Shown here piece by piece: positions 63,490 to 64,000 of a stretch of 64,000 bases of DNA. The position numbers were made by a program, and so were the translations under genes. How positions within the stretch are numbered: position 1 is the stretch's first letter; each line of letters begins with the position of its first letter. Location: assembly GCF_020882245.1 (NCBI RefSeq), contig NC_083599.1:48634748-48698747 (forward strand), in the 5' to 3' direction. The notes beneath the pieces are model-generated. The model did not search any database and was not told the DNA's origin. It worked only from the letters and a program-made list of their open reading frames with translations. This stretch comes from Rhopalosiphum padi. Its lineage: Eukaryota > Arthropoda > Insecta > Hemiptera > Aphididae.

Positions 63490-64000
63490 ATTTCCATAAA
63501 TTATTTAAATTAACTGATAATTATTCTTATTATGAGACATTTTCTACGTTAAGATATAATTGTAAAGTATTGTCTAAACAATGCTATAAAAATTATTCAA
63601 GTAGGATACAGTCTAATTTTACAAACAATCCTAGACATTTTTGAAAATTTATTCAGAATAAAAAACGTTCTAACTCTTTATCAAATAACATGCATTTAAA
63701 TGGTCAATACTCTGAGAACAGGAAAATTATTGTTAATAATTTTAAATCCTCATTTGCATCTGCTTACTCGTCCTCAATCTCAATAAATTTATTAACACAA
63801 AATATGCCACTTGTTTCTAGTGATTCAGTTGATCTATCTTCCTGTGATATATCTATATCTGAAGTTTTTGATGAACTTTCTTTCCTGAAACCTAACATAA
63901 AAAGTGGTCCAGATTTAATTCCATCTATTTTTTTCTTAAACTGTAAATACGCTCTTACCAGGCCAATTCATTTTCTTTTTTCTTTATCTTTGTCTACTGG
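63490..64000 (+). pseudogene. LINE ORF2, linker and start of reverse transcriptase
   Basis: The frame resumes HKLFKLTDNYSYYETFSTLR then YNCKVLSKQCYKNYSSRIQS, typical of the linker between endonuclease and RT. A TGA at 63642 replaces the Trp expected in PRHFWKFIQ. After it the frame continues to LSFLKPNIKSGPDLIPSIFF, the RT entry motif, and leaves the window. Confidence 0.8.

Larger units (their letters stand above)
61690..64000 (+). mobile_element. Jockey/CR1-like LINE, decayed, runs off the window
   Basis: A 5' stretch with CG-containing sequence (CTAGCCGTCGTACGAGTCGG) leads into ORF1, then an endonuclease and the region before the RT fingers (FLKPNIKSGPDLIPSIFF near 63886-63940). Frames are broken: a shift near 62085 in an A7 run, a stop at 62370, and foreign DNA from about 63078 to 63490. 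It lies in the same orientation as the MRG-like gene, within or behind its next intron. Confidence 0.85.

Overview
The window looks like a piece of an insect nuclear genome, most likely an aphid. It is strongly AT-rich, has long introns with GT/AG borders, few genes, and very many short non-autonomous transposons. The aphid assignment is an inference from base composition, repeat style and an arthropod-type ROCK protein, not from a database match. There are no prokaryotic features, CRISPR arrays, rRNAs or tRNAs that I could support.

Layout. (1) 281-13369, minus strand: the 5' two-fifths of a Rho-associated kinase gene (ROCK/Rok). Fourteen coding exons in one continuous frame give 625 residues: N-terminal dimerisation region, the complete kinase domain, the AGC tail and the start of the coiled coil. 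The gene runs off the left edge. A non-coding first exon ends at 13801 beside a GC-rich promoter region reaching about 14720. (2) 14.7-47 kb: an intergenic region without a convincing protein-coding gene, carrying a dense set of MITEs, a LINE fragment split by a solo LTR, and a GC-rich island at 40.7-41.7 kb. (3) 47.2-48.1 kb: a second GC-rich island ending in a consensus splice donor, a candidate first exon for the next gene. (4) 53235-60429, plus strand: six exons of a divergent MRG-domain chromatin protein (MORF4L/MRG15/MSL3-like), truncated by the right edge. Its introns hold a 573-bp full-length fold-back element and a decayed LINE. (5) 61.7-64 kb, plus strand: a decayed Jockey/CR1-like LINE (ORF1, endonuclease, start of the RT region), itself broken by foreign DNA.

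The most unusual signal is a group of transposon ends that share an architecture but not a box sequence. Each has a 13-nt lead followed by short boxes (TTGCGTCCC, TTGAGTCC or TTGCGGCC) repeated at about 33-bp steps, and the two complete copies (34234-34850 and 49284-50246) are flanked by perfect 8-bp target duplications. A second dispersed family has long fold-back arms bounded by TTAA and occurs four times; one copy sits inside the first kind of element. These give a nested insertion history that can be read directly.

The two genes are unrelated in function: ROCK acts on actomyosin in the cytoplasm, and the MRG-domain protein is expected to be nuclear. Nothing in the window suggests joint regulation.
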